Below are positions 52,726 to 62,055 of a stretch of 64,000 nucleotides of DNA, piece after piece. How positions within the stretch are numbered: the first letter of the stretch is position 1; each line of letters opens with the position of its first letter. The position numbers and the translations under genes were made by a program. Below the pieces are notes generated by a model, which worked only from the letters and a program-made list of their open reading frames with translations, did no database searches and had not been told where the DNA came from. The stretch spans positions 1-64,000 of the forward strand of contig JAFWOE010000005.1 in assembly GCA_017509985.1 (NCBI GenBank), in the 5' to 3' direction. This stretch comes from Lachnospiraceae bacterium (lineage in GTDB: Bacteria > Bacillota > Clostridia > Lachnospirales > Lachnospiraceae).

Positions 52726-55002
52726 GTGAAGAATGAGGATTTTAAAGGTGTAATCAATATGAGGTTTTCGGATTCCACCCCATGGTGGAAAGAAGAAAAA
52801 CATGCCCCAAAGGATGCGCCAAATGTTATTTTTATCGTATTGGATGATACCGGTTATTCTCAGCTTGGCTGTTACGGATCCTTGATCCCCACTCCCAACA
52901 TTGATGCGATTGCGAAAGACGGACTGCGCTACACGGATTTCAACACCTGTGCGCTTTGTTCACCTTCCAGGGCAAGCCTCTTGACCGGATATGACAATCA
53001 TACGGTCGGAATGGGCTTTTTGGCGGAGATTGATATGGGCTTTCCGTCACTGACAGGGACAGTGGGAGAGCAGTATGGCTTTTTAAGCGAAGTCCTTAAG
53101 GATAACGGGTATTCCACCTATTGCATCGGAAAATGGCATCTTTGCAGGGATGAAGAAGTCTCCGGTGCGGGTCCGTTTGATCACTGGCCCTTAGGCCGCG
53201 GATTCGAACGCTATTACGGTTTTCTGCGCGGGGATACCAACCAGTTCTATCCCGAGCTTGTTCAGGACAACAGCATCATCGATCCGCCTGCACTGCCGGA
53301 GGACGGTTATCATTTAAGCAGTGATCTGACAGACAAGGCGATTCGTTTCATTGCTACCGGAAAGTCCGTCCGTCCAGAGAAACCGTTTTTCTGTTATCTG
53401 GCTTACGGAGCGACACATTCCCCTTACCATGCCCCGCAGGAATACATTGACCGTTTTAAGGGTGTATTTGACGAAGGCTACGAAGTATATCGTGAAAAAG
53501 TCTTTAGACGCCAGCAGAAAATGGGCCTTTTGCCGGAAGGTGCGGAGTTGACGGAGATCAATGAATTCACCTGTCCCTGGGATTCTCTCGACGACTGGCA
53601 TAAAAAGGTATTCGTACGCTATATGGAAGCGTTTGCAGGACTTTTATTTTATACCGATGAGCAGATCGGGCGCTTGACAGACTATTTAAAGAAGATCGGC
53701 GAATATGACAACACCATGATCGTCCTGCTTTCGGATAACGGTGCTTCAGCAGAAGGCGGCGTCAACGGCTGCATGTCGGAATTCTACCATTTTTCGACGA
53801 GACAGCAGCCGCCGTTCCCGACTAAAGAGGAGTACGAACGGATCGGTACTGCGGAAAGCTTTACTGTGTATCCCACCGGATGGGCCTGGGCAGGCGATAC
53901 CCCTCTGAAACTGTATAAACACTGGGTACATAACGGGGGAGTTAAAGTTCCGTGTATCATCAGCTATCCGTCAAAGATTCAGGAAAAAGGAGCGTATCGG
54001 AGGCAGTTCCATCATATCACCGATATCTTCCCGACAGTCTTAGATGTCTGCGGTATTAAGACGCCCGAAAAGATCCACGGTTATGTGCAGGAGCCGCGCC
54101 CGGGCATCAGCATGCGCTACAGCTTCGATGCTGATGCGGATGCACCTTCCATGAGGCATGTCCAGTTTTTCGAGAACGAAGGCAACCGGGCTTTGTGGAA
54201 GGACGGATGGAAAGCAGTAGCAAATCACGTGATAAGCCCCGATTTTGATGAGGATCAGTGGGAGCTTTACGATACTTCAAAAGATTTTTGTGAAAACCAC
54301 GATCTTGCGGATCAGTATCCCGAAAAGCTTCAGGAGCTTAAAGATCTTTGGCAGCAGGAAGCGGAAAAAGTCGGGGCCTTCCCGATGATCGAAAGCCATC
54401 TGCGCACAATCAATAATTTTGATATCGGAAAACAGCGCCAGCCGAGACCGAGAAAACCGATAACGCATTATACTTATCTTCCTGAAATGGATATCAACGC
54501 GCCGGTTCCGATGCTTTCTGACAAATCCTTTGAGATCACAGCCAATGTGGATTATAAAGCCGGCGATGAAGGCGTTCTGTTCAGCAGCGGATTCAATATC
54601 GGAGGATACGTCCTTTTCATTCTGGACGGAAAACTGCGTTTCCATTACAATTTCCAGGCAATCCGTTATTTTGATGTGGAAAGCTCGACTCCTTTGCCGG
54701 AAGGCCGTCACCTGTTCGGCTTTGCCTTCCGCTTTGAGGAAAAGGGCAGGGGATACGGCGTAATGACCATAGACCATAAACCGGTGGGAGAGGAAGTTGA
54801 GTTTTCGGATACAGGATTCCTTCTTCGGATCTGCGTCGGTGTGGGACGCTACGCCGGTTCACCGGTCTATGCAGGACATAAAGGTACCAGGGATTACTGT
54901 AAGTATAAGGGCGTCTTTGACCGGACAGATATATGGATCAGTCATCCGGAAACGGAAGAGGACCAGTACGAAAAACTGCGCTATGCTTGGGAGAAAGAGT
55001 GA
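52726..55002 (+). CDS. Cytoplasmic Cys-type sulfatase 2
   Basis: This 758-residue sulfatase is paralogous to the others here. It has VLDDTGYSQ, the formylglycine motif CSPSRASLLTG with Cys78, CIGKWHLC and LSDNGAS. The C-terminal beta-rich domain contains GDEGVLFSSGFNIGGYVLF. GTG 52726 is chosen as the start because AAAAAGGAG lies upstream and it aligns with the N-termini of sulfatases 1 and 3; the longer frame from TTG 52696 runs through the hairpin. No signal peptide is present. Confidence 0.92.
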   Translation: MKNEDFKGVINMRFSDSTPWWKEEKHAPKDAPNVIFIVLDDTGYSQLGCYGSLIPTPNIDAIAKDGLRYTDFNTCALCSPSRASLLTGYDNHTVGMGFLAEIDMGFPSLTGTVGEQYGFLSEVLKDNGYSTYCIGKWHLCRDEEVSGAGPFDHWPLGRGFERYYGFLRGDTNQFYPELVQDNSIIDPPALPEDGYHLSSDLTDKAIRFIATGKSVRPEKPFFCYLAYGATHSPYHAPQEYIDRFKGVFDEGYEVYREKVFRRQQKMGLLPEGAELTEINEFTCPWDSLDDWHKKVFVRYMEAFAGLLFYTDEQIGRLTDYLKKIGEYDNTMIVLLSDNGASAEGGVNGCMSEFYHFSTRQQPPFPTKEEYERIGTAESFTVYPTGWAWAGDTPLKLYKHWVHNGGVKVPCIISYPSKIQEKGAYRRQFHHITDIFPTVLDVCGIKTPEKIHGYVQEPRPGISMRYSFDADADAPSMRHVQFFENEGNRALWKDGWKAVANHVISPDFDEDQWELYDTSKDFCENHDLADQYPEKLQELKDLWQQEAEKVGAFPMIESHLRTINNFDIGKQRQPRPRKPITHYTYLPEMDINAPVPMLSDKSFEITANVDYKAGDEGVLFSSGFNIGGYVLFILDGKLRFHYNFQAIRYFDVESSTPLPEGRHLFGFAFRFEEKGRGYGVMTIDHKPVGEEVEFSDTGFLLRICVGVGRYAGSPVYAGHKGTRDYCKYKGVFDRTDIWISHPETEEDQYEKLRYAWEKE

Positions 55003-55070
55003 TCTGAAATCATATATGACCGGGAACAGTACTTTTTCGGCTCTATAAAAATCGAATAACAGACAAAAAA

Positions 55071-55100
55071 ATGTCCCCCAGGTCACGATCTGAGGGACAT
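55071..55100 (-). terminator. Terminator of the UroD-family gene
   Basis: ATGTCCC/GGGACAT stem (55071-55077, 55094-55100) is followed on the minus strand by TTTTTT. It separates two convergent operons and may also serve sulfatase 2. Confidence 0.8.
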
Positions 55101-55148
55101 CTTCTTGATTGAGTTGTACGGGAGTCTATCCCGATTATGAATGTGTGT

Positions 55149-56228
55149 TTACCCGAGCGCGATCCTGCTGTATTTGTAGATCGCGTCTTTATATGCCTGC
55201 GGGTGGCCGAAGTCGGGCACGAAGAACGGACGTTCTTTAAAGCCGGGAGCAAATTCATCCACATAGGCTTTAGCCAGGGCGTCCAGCGTTTCGACGTCGG
55301 CGTCGGGAGGGAGAACGGGGGGATGGATTCCGATCATCAGCTTGTCGCCGTACTCGGCACGAATCATCCGTGCGTCGTTCATCGGCTGCGGCATCCACAT
55401 GTCGTCTCCCTGGTCGAGCATGGCCGGAACCGTCATTTCATTCAGCCCGCAGCTATGGTGCAGGAACCAGAGGCCTTCGCTGTGGCAGTAGTCCACGATG
55501 CGCTTGATGGCCGGAGCGACGATTTCCTGGCAGGTGGCACAGGAGAACATGGGACCGCGCTGAGTACCCCAGTCGTCGTGAAAGTGCACACCGTCAAAGC
55601 TGAAACAGCTGCGCAGACGTCCGATCAGTTCGATATAAAGATCGGCCAGCTTGTCAAAAAGGGCGCTCACGTCCTCCTGGGAATCTTCGTCAATGAGGGC
55701 AACCACAGCGCCTTCAAAGCCCATAAAGGAAATCAGGCGTTCGAACATCCCGTTGTGGAAGGTTACGAAGCGGGCTCGGTCGTCGTTTTCGATGGCGGCA
55801 TTGATCTTTTTCGCCGACTCCCAGTCAAAAGTGTCGGGATCGGGGAAGGTTACGGTGCTTTCCCAGTCTTCGACATCCTCGAACACATGTGGATATTTGG
55901 GATCCTCCATGGACCCGTGGGCTTCCGGCATAAAGATCCAGGGGATACCGAACATATCAGGCCCGCCCTTTTCTTCGTCACTCATCGCCGGACCAAGATC
56001 GCGGACTTCGCCGCGGGCGATGCAGTCCGGGATAACACGGGAGTTGAACTGCAGGATATCAGTAGTGAAACTGGGGATCCATAGGGCTCCTTCACGCCGC
56101 AGAGCCCGGTTCAGATTTTCGCGCGGACTGATAGGATAGTCACGCCTCGGAACGGGAGGCCATCCGGGACAGATCGTGAAGGTTCCCGTAATATTCAGTT
56201 CACTTTCAGAAAAAGCAGAAATATTCAT
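55149..56228 (-). CDS. Uroporphyrinogen-decarboxylase-family protein
   Basis: This 359-residue TIM-barrel protein resembles URO-D relatives, including methyltransferases such as MtaA, more than haem-pathway HemE. A zinc-ligand-like HHSCG motif lies near residue 240, VHFHDDWG is near 203-210, and PPVLPPDADVETL is in the late part. The second MtaA cysteine is not obvious. It is the last gene after dctQ and dctM, so it probably acts on the imported compound, by methyl transfer or decarboxylation. No corrinoid protein or partner methyltransferase is in the window. Confidence 0.78.
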   Translation of the reverse strand: MNISAFSESELNITGTFTICPGWPPVPRRDYPISPRENLNRALRREGALWIPSFTTDILQFNSRVIPDCIARGEVRDLGPAMSDEEKGGPDMFGIPWIFMPEAHGSMEDPKYPHVFEDVEDWESTVTFPDPDTFDWESAKKINAAIENDDRARFVTFHNGMFERLISFMGFEGAVVALIDEDSQEDVSALFDKLADLYIELIGRLRSCFSFDGVHFHDDWGTQRGPMFSCATCQEIVAPAIKRIVDYCHSEGLWFLHHSCGLNEMTVPAMLDQGDDMWMPQPMNDARMIRAEYGDKLMIGIHPPVLPPDADVETLDALAKAYVDEFAPGFKERPFFVPDFGHPQAYKDAIYKYSRIALG

Positions 56229-56253
56229 CAGAGCTGTTCCTTTCTATGTGCAT

Positions 56254-57564
56254 TTATGTATACAGCATGTTGGGAAGCCACATGGCGATTCCCGGGAAGA
56301 TCGCCATAAGAATGGCAACAATAATGTACGGAATGATAAATGGTACACAACCTTTGAAACATTTCTCCAGGGGGATTCCGGTGATACCGGAAGTAACATA
56401 ACAGCCCATGCCTACAGGAGGAGTGATTGCACCAAGGCCCGTTACCATAACAGCGTAGCAGCCGTACCAGATGGGGCTGTAGCCAAATCCTGCAAGGATC
56501 GGCAGGAAAAGAGGCGCTGTGACCAGTACACCTGCCATCGCATCCATGAAGCAGCCAAGGATTGCGAAAATGACCGTCAGGATCATGACAAAGGCGAATC
56601 CGGAAAGATTCATCGCGGTTACCCAGTTTCCAATTTTGGTGGAAAGGCCGCTTAAGGTAAAGAACTTGCCGAATACGTTAGTTCCTGCAAGCAGGCAGTA
56701 CATCATGCCGGCAAGCATTAAGGAATTCAGGATCGCATTGCCCAGCATCTTGATGGAAAAGCGTCTGTGAGCGATAACGACGATAAGCATCAGCACGATA
56801 CCGACAACACCGGCTTCGGTCGGAGTAAACCATCCGGTAAACATACCGATAAAGGAGGCGGCGAATACAAGGACGACTTCAATGACATAACCGTCTTTGA
56901 GCGCTTTCATCTTTTCCTTAAATGTGGTCTTTTCCCCGCGGGGAGCAGCAGACGGGTTTATGCGGACCCAGATTTGGATTATAAGGATGAATGTCAGCAT
57001 CAGAACAATACCGGTAAAGATACCGCCCATAAAAAGCTGGCCGATGGAAGCCTGCACAGAGGCACCATAGGTTATCAGCGGGAGGGATGGTGGGATCAGG
57101 GTCGAAAGAGTCGCACCGGCACCAACGGCACCTGACGAAAGTTCATCACTGTATCCGTGCTTCTTCATTTCCGGGATGGCTACACGGCACATCAGGCCGC
57201 TGGTTGCAACTGCGGAACCGCAGATCGCACCGAAGACCGCACAGGAGATCTGAACCGCACTGCCCATGCCTCCGGGGATCCTGCCAAGGACGACCTTGAA
57301 GGACTTGAACAGATTTGCACCGATCCCGGATTCCGATGCGATCTCGCCCATCAGCATGAACATCGGTGCAACGGAAACCGTATAGCTTGTAAATGTATTA
57401 ATAAACGCATCACTTAAGAATGAGGATGCCGCGGAAAAGCTTTTCAGCAGGATTGCGCATCCTACCAGGCCGCAGCTCATCATACAGATATAAATCGGAA
57501 CACCGAGGAATATCAGGATCAGGAATACTGCCAGGAAAATACCGGCTATAGCTCCGCTTGACAT
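56254..57564 (-). CDS. dctM: TRAP transporter large permease (DctM)
   Basis: This 436-residue membrane protein has about 12 segments and DctM motifs such as PMFMLMGEIASESGI, GATLSTLIPPSLPLITYG and the late GLGAITPPVGMGCYVT. It is the transport-catalysing subunit that moves the acid with sodium ions. Its start shares 1 bp with the stop of dctQ, and it is followed by the UroD-family gene after 25 bp. Confidence 0.95.
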   Translation of the reverse strand: MSSGAIAGIFLAVFLILIFLGVPIYICMMSCGLVGCAILLKSFSAASSFLSDAFINTFTSYTVSVAPMFMLMGEIASESGIGANLFKSFKVVLGRIPGGMGSAVQISCAVFGAICGSAVATSGLMCRVAIPEMKKHGYSDELSSGAVGAGATLSTLIPPSLPLITYGASVQASIGQLFMGGIFTGIVLMLTFILIIQIWVRINPSAAPRGEKTTFKEKMKALKDGYVIEVVLVFAASFIGMFTGWFTPTEAGVVGIVLMLIVVIAHRRFSIKMLGNAILNSLMLAGMMYCLLAGTNVFGKFFTLSGLSTKIGNWVTAMNLSGFAFVMILTVIFAILGCFMDAMAGVLVTAPLFLPILAGFGYSPIWYGCYAVMVTGLGAITPPVGMGCYVTSGITGIPLEKCFKGCVPFIIPYIIVAILMAIFPGIAMWLPNMLYT

Positions 57565-58130
57565 TATGAATTCACCTCCTCATCCGATTTTAATGCTTCT
57601 TTTGTCTGTTGGATCATTTCATCGGCTTCATCCACGACGGGGGCCATTCCCGCATCTGGATAAAAGAGCCGGATAAGATTCAGCACAAAGGTAAACGCCG
57701 TAACGACCAGGCCGATGCTCATAACCATGTAAACAAGATAGATCGGGATCTTGTAGCGTTCGGTTGACAGTCCGGACGCATAAGTCTGCGGGATGTACCG
57801 TATGCAGACCCATGCCGCAATGCCTACAAGCGCTGCAGAAAGAACAAGGTCGAATATATCAATGATGCGTTTAGGGATCTTCGGGAGTTTTCCGGTGATT
57901 ATGGATACCGTAACATGACCGCCAGTCAGTGTCGTCCTTGCCATGGAAAGGACCATTACAAGGAGAACGCCGTACTGGACAATCTCGATCATTCCCGAAA
58001 TGGTTACGTTAAACAGTTTACGACCTACGATATTCACCGCGACAAGCATTACGATAACAAAGAAGATTACGGAAGCGATGCGGCATAATATCATTGATAG
58101 TTTGTCTACAAATTGAAAGAATTTTTCCAT
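57564..58130 (-). CDS. dctQ: TRAP transporter small permease (DctQ)
   Basis: This 188-residue protein has four membrane segments (about 15-38, 50-70, 90-110, 130-155) and a charged C-terminus. DctQ proteins support DctM in TRAP carriers. AGGGAAAGAC precedes the start. It has its own promoter with a copy of the shared operator, separate from the upstream dctP2. Confidence 0.92.
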   Translation of the reverse strand: MEKFFQFVDKLSMILCRIASVIFFVIVMLVAVNIVGRKLFNVTISGMIEIVQYGVLLVMVLSMARTTLTGGHVTVSIITGKLPKIPKRIIDIFDLVLSAALVGIAAWVCIRYIPQTYASGLSTERYKIPIYLVYMVMSIGLVVTAFTFVLNLIRLFYPDAGMAPVVDEADEMIQQTKEALKSDEEVNS

Positions 58131-58243
58131 GTCTTTCCCTCTGATTCCTGTCCGAACCGCGCCGGCGCAGCTGCGGACTGCTGACGTTTACAGGTAAAAA
58201 TGTGTTGTCTTCAATTGGACTTTGAGCGACTTCATCTACGATA

Positions 58244-58273
58244 ATTCTATTGTCGTCAAACATCTCCAGTCAA
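58244..58273 (-). promoter_or_regulatory. Promoter of dctQ-dctM-uroD
   Basis: On the minus strand: TTGACT (58273-58268), an 18-bp spacer and TAGAAT (58249-58244). Sequence and spacing match the dctP1 promoter closely. Confidence 0.75.
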
Positions 58274-58288
58274 CGAATGCATCGATCT

Positions 58289-58313
58289 TCATCATGCGAT
58301 TATTGCATTATGC
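58289..58313 (-). promoter_or_regulatory. Operator 3: shared dyad upstream of dctQ
   Basis: On the minus strand the core AATGCAATAATCGCATGATGA matches operator 2 at all but one position (T to C); with the flanking bases the difference is about four in 25. It ends 15 bp before the dctQ TTGACT box. Confidence 0.8.
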
Positions 58314-58401
58314 GAGCAATATAACCGTATGGATAAACAAATGCCCGTCTTAATAATAAGTGTCTGATTTTTATGTACCTGAAGAGGAGTCATAAGTTCG
58401 T

Positions 58402-58433
58402 TTTCGGGAGAACCTTGATGGGCCCTCCCGAAA
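58402..58433 (-). terminator. Hairpin after dctP2
   Basis: TTTCGGGAG/CTCCCGAAA (58402-58410, 58425-58433) is a perfect 9-bp stem 19 bp past the dctP2 stop. The T run is poor, so it may act as an mRNA 3' stabiliser or a weak terminator. Confidence 0.55.
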
Positions 58434-58451
58434 CAGATCAACATGTGATTA

Positions 58452-59669
58452 TTATTTAGAGAAGCTGTCCAGAAGTGCTTTTGCACCATCTGCATCAAGA
58501 CCGGCTGCCTTCAGCTCAGCGACTTTTGCTTCTACGCCTGCTGCACAGGATTCCTGCATGGAAGCAGCGACATCAGCCGGGAACTCTGCGAAAGCAAAGT
58601 TTGCATTTTCCTTACATGCCTCTGCTACCTGCTCGTTCATGGCTTCTACATAAGCCTTGTTGATTGCGATCAGTTCGTCACTGAACTGGATAGCGTCAAG
58701 AGCTGCCTGAAGATCTTCCGGCATGGAATCATATACTTTCTGGCTCATTACATAGGTGCTGGTAATTGTTGCAAACGGCATACTGTATGCATGGTCCAGA
58801 ACTTCGTATAATTTGAATGCCTGGAGAACGCCGGAACCGTTGATGGTTCCATCGATAACGTTCAGGTGGAAGGCTTCGTACTGCTCGGGGGGTACGGTCC
58901 AGGTAGTGGCTGCTCCGTTGTCTTCGAACATCTTCGCATAAGTGGCATTGCAGCAGATGGTCTTTCCGGCATAATCGGAAGTGCTGTTTACCGGGAAGGT
59001 GCACATAAGCACTGTATCAAGAGCCGGGCAGGTGCCAAGAAGGTAAATACCGTTGTCTTTGTATTCCTGAGTTGCATATGCATCGCAGTAAGCCTTAATG
59101 TTGGCTGCTTTTTCATCAAAGTTCGTTCCGAGCATAACGCCGGGTGTGGACATCAGTTCGGAGTAAAGGAAAACGCCGGGATAGGAGTTGATGTTGTCCG
59201 TACCGATATCGCAGGTGCCGTCCTGGCATCCCTTGATGACAGCGCCGCTGCCAACTAGAGAGGAGCTCGGGAAGAAAGTGAAGGTGATCCTTCCGTTTGT
59301 TCTTTCGGTGATGAGTTCCATGATCGGTTTCTCAAGCATCTGGTAACGGAGCGTTCCTTCGTTTTCTGTGGAAGCGAATTTCAGATTGAAGGTGGGGCCG
59401 TCTGCAGATACTTCCGGAATGTCAGCTGCTGCGGGAGCGTCGCTTTCTGCGGAAGAAGCTTCAGCTGCGGGAGCTTCACTTTTTGCGGAAGAAGCTGCTG
59501 CTGCGGGGGCTTCACTCTTTGCGGAGCTGGCCGCTGCTGCGGGAGCTTCGCTTTTAGCTGAACTTGCAGCCGCTGCAGGAGCAGCGCTGCTTCCTGATGA
59601 TGAGCCGCCGCATGCGCACATGGACAGTACCATTGCTGCAGCGAGAAGGGTTGCAATAATCTTTTTCAT
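58452..59669 (-). CDS. dctP: TRAP transporter solute-binding lipoprotein (DctP) 2
   Basis: This 405-residue paralog of DctP1 has a signal peptide with lipid Cys20 (SMCACGG), a repeat linker (29-81) and a DctP domain starting near ADGPTFNLKFAST. The ligand-region sequences TWTVPPEQYEAFHLNVIDGT and the C-terminal LDADGAKALLDSFSK are almost the same as in DctP1, so both may bind similar compounds. It lies between sulfatase 3 and dctQ. GAAAGGAAAGAATT precedes the start. Confidence 0.92.
   Translation of the reverse strand: MKKIIATLLAAAMVLSMCACGGSSSGSSAAPAAAASSAKSEAPAAAASSAKSEAPAAAASSAKSEAPAAEASSAESDAPAAADIPEVSADGPTFNLKFASTENEGTLRYQMLEKPIMELITERTNGRITFTFFPSSSLVGSGAVIKGCQDGTCDIGTDNINSYPGVFLYSELMSTPGVMLGTNFDEKAANIKAYCDAYATQEYKDNGIYLLGTCPALDTVLMCTFPVNSTSDYAGKTICCNATYAKMFEDNGAATTWTVPPEQYEAFHLNVIDGTINGSGVLQAFKLYEVLDHAYSMPFATITSTYVMSQKVYDSMPEDLQAALDAIQFSDELIAINKAYVEAMNEQVAEACKENANFAFAEFPADVAASMQESCAAGVEAKVAELKAAGLDADGAKALLDSFSK
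59427..59585 (-). repeat. Repeat-coded linker in DctP2
   Basis: Four to five in-frame units encode AASSAKSEAPAA-like repeats. They are more regular than in DctP1, which suggests recent expansion by slippage. Confidence 0.75.
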
Positions 59670-59757
59670 AATTCTTTCCTTTCTTTGCTTTTTGTGTTAA
59701 AAGCTTTTGTGTTTCTTTTTATTTCCTTCGCCGGAAAATCACCGGCATGGCAACGTT

Positions 59758-62034
59758 TTATTCGCTCTCGCGGTGGAGCTCGATGGCATCGATGCGGTCT
59801 TCGTGAGTCTCCGGTGTTCCGATATCGAATTCCACGCGTTTGTACGAGCCGGTGTAGGCAAAGTGGTTCGGGCGGCTGTGATGACTGTGCTTAACGGCGG
59901 AAGCAGAGTAGCGCCCTACGCCGATACAGCTTTTTACCATAAATCCGCTGTCCGAAAACTCGACTTTGTCTCCTGCGGGCACGCCGTCGATCGTCATCTG
60001 GCCGAATCCATGACCGGGCTCTGTGCATTCGAAACGGAAGCCGAATTCATGCTGCCCCTCCGGGAGAACGGTGTTTGTCTCCACATCCGTGTAAACACTG
60101 TCCACAAAGTTGTAGTGGAAGCAGAGCTTTCCGTTTTCTACGAAGAGCGCATATCCTCCGATGTTGAAGCCGCAGGCGAAGAGGACACCTTCATCCCCGG
60201 TTTTATAATCCACCTGGGCAGTCAGCCGGAAGGACTTGTTTTTCAGTCTCGGCACCGGTGCATTGATATCCATTCCCGCAATATAGGTGAAATGCTGCTT
60301 TGGCGGCACGGGTTTAAGCTTTACAAGTGCGCCCCACTGAATGCCGTTCCGGGTGGAAAAGTGGCTTTCCATCATCGGGAATACGTTGTTCTTTTCCGCC
60401 TCCTGCCACCAAAGCTCTTTTAGCTCCTTAAGCTTTTCGGGGTAGACATCGCAGAGATCATTTGATTCGCAGAAATCTGCCTCCATATCGTAAAGCTCCC
60501 AGTGGTCAGCATCGAAGGACGGAGAATCCACATGATCAGCGACGGCTTTCCACTTTCCGCAGCGGATGCCGCGGTTGCCTTCCATTTCAAAGAACTGCAG
60601 TGCCTTACGTGTTGGCTCGTCCGGGTTGTCAAAGGTGTAGATCATGCTGATGCCTGGACGGGGCTCCTGTTTGTAGCCGTTTACAACTTCGGGCATCGGG
60701 ATGCCGGCAGCCTCTAAAACAGTCGGCCAGAGGTCCGTTACATAATGGAACTGGCGCCGGTAGCTGCCTTTGTCCTTGATACGGTCCGGCCAGGTCATCA
60801 CGAAGGGCACCCTGACACCTCCGTTATGCACCCAGGCCTTGTAGAGCCTCAAGGGTGTATTGCCGGCCCAGGCCCAGCCTGCGGGATAAAGATTCAGACT
60901 GTCGGGCGTGCCGATCCGATTGTATTCTTCTTCAGTGATCATCGGCGGTTCCATACCAGTATGAATATGATAATGTTCGTTGAGACAGCCGTTCTTGCCG
61001 CCGCCTACTGCCGCGCCGTTGTCGGCCATGAGGACGATCAGTGTGTTGTCGTACTGGCCAATTTCCTTTAAGAAGGCAGTCAGACGGCCGATCTGCTCGT
61101 CCGTGTAGGCCATGAAGCCGGCAAAAGCTTCCATGTAACGGGCAAAGACTTTGCGCTCCCAGTTGTTTAGCTCACCCCAGGGGCGGACCCAGCGGTCGAT
61201 CTCTGTAAGCACCGCGCCTTCCGGAAGCAGGCCCATTTCCTGCTGGCGTTTAAAGACCTTTTCGCGGTAAACTTCGTAACCCTCATCAAACTGGCCGGCA
61301 AAGCGGTCGATATATTCAAGAGGTGCATGATGGGGTGAATGCATCGCGCCCAGCGCCAGATAGCAGAAGAAGGGCTTATCGGGATAGACGCTTTTTTCCG
61401 TACCGATATAGCGGATGGCATGGTCAATGAGGTCGGCGCTTAAGTGGTAGCCTTCTTCTGGTGTTGCCGGAGGATCGATCATCGTGTTGTCCTGAACCAG
61501 CTCAGGATAGAACTGGTTTGTGGCGCCGTTTAAAAACCCGTAATAACGCTCAAAACCGCGTCCAAGGGGCCAGTTGTCATACGGGCCGGCCGAAGTCATC
61601 TCGCTTTCGTTGCCGAGATGCCATTTACCGACGCAGAAAGTGGCGTAGCCGTTCTCACGCAGCACCTCCGGCAGAAAGCCATACTTTTTGTCAATGGTTC
61701 CCCGCAGATTGGGATAGCCCATGTCATTGGCGGAAAGAAAGCTCATGCCGACAGTCTGATTGTGGTAGCCTGTCATCAGACAGGAGCGGGTGGGAGAGCA
61801 CAGCGGACAGACATTAAAATCCGTATATCGCAGTCCGTCTGCCGCGATAGCATCCATGTTCGGTGTAGGCACTAGGCCTCCGTAGCAGCTTAAGTGCGAA
61901 TAGCCGGTATCATCCAGCAGAATATAGAGCACATTAGGCGCTCCTTTTGGAGCATGGGGCTTTTCGGGCCACCAGGGGGTGGAATCCAGGATACTGGTCT
62001 TTATAACACCCTTGAACTCTTCGTTTATAGCCAT
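59758..62034 (-). CDS. Cytoplasmic Cys-type sulfatase 3
   Basis: This 758-residue sulfatase has LLDDTGYSHLS, the formylglycine motif CSPTRSCLMTG with Cys79 (a second Cys where the other copies have Ala-Ser), VGKWHLGN and MADNGA. The beta-rich C-terminal domain (GDEGVLFACGFNIGGYALF) is retained. No signal peptide is present. It follows sulfatase 4 with a 21-bp gap and precedes dctP2 on the same strand. Confidence 0.93.
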   Translation of the reverse strand: MAINEEFKGVIKTSILDSTPWWPEKPHAPKGAPNVLYILLDDTGYSHLSCYGGLVPTPNMDAIAADGLRYTDFNVCPLCSPTRSCLMTGYHNQTVGMSFLSANDMGYPNLRGTIDKKYGFLPEVLRENGYATFCVGKWHLGNESEMTSAGPYDNWPLGRGFERYYGFLNGATNQFYPELVQDNTMIDPPATPEEGYHLSADLIDHAIRYIGTEKSVYPDKPFFCYLALGAMHSPHHAPLEYIDRFAGQFDEGYEVYREKVFKRQQEMGLLPEGAVLTEIDRWVRPWGELNNWERKVFARYMEAFAGFMAYTDEQIGRLTAFLKEIGQYDNTLIVLMADNGAAVGGGKNGCLNEHYHIHTGMEPPMITEEEYNRIGTPDSLNLYPAGWAWAGNTPLRLYKAWVHNGGVRVPFVMTWPDRIKDKGSYRRQFHYVTDLWPTVLEAAGIPMPEVVNGYKQEPRPGISMIYTFDNPDEPTRKALQFFEMEGNRGIRCGKWKAVADHVDSPSFDADHWELYDMEADFCESNDLCDVYPEKLKELKELWWQEAEKNNVFPMMESHFSTRNGIQWGALVKLKPVPPKQHFTYIAGMDINAPVPRLKNKSFRLTAQVDYKTGDEGVLFACGFNIGGYALFVENGKLCFHYNFVDSVYTDVETNTVLPEGQHEFGFRFECTEPGHGFGQMTIDGVPAGDKVEFSDSGFMVKSCIGVGRYSASAVKHSHHSRPNHFAYTGSYKRVEFDIGTPETHEDRIDAIELHRESE

Positions 62035-62055
62035 GTTACGATATTCTCCTATATC

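Larger units (their letters stand above)
58131..58451 (-). other. Regulatory gap between dctP2 and dctQ
   Basis: No gene is supported in these 321 bases. They hold the dctP2 terminator hairpin (58402-58433), operator 3 (58289-58313), the dctQ promoter (58244-58273) and a dctQ leader of over 100 nt. Confidence 0.6.

Noticed and set aside
55137-56084. 315-codon plus-strand frame opposite the UroD-family gene
   Set aside because: It is antisense to a complete conserved protein and overlaps its terminator region.
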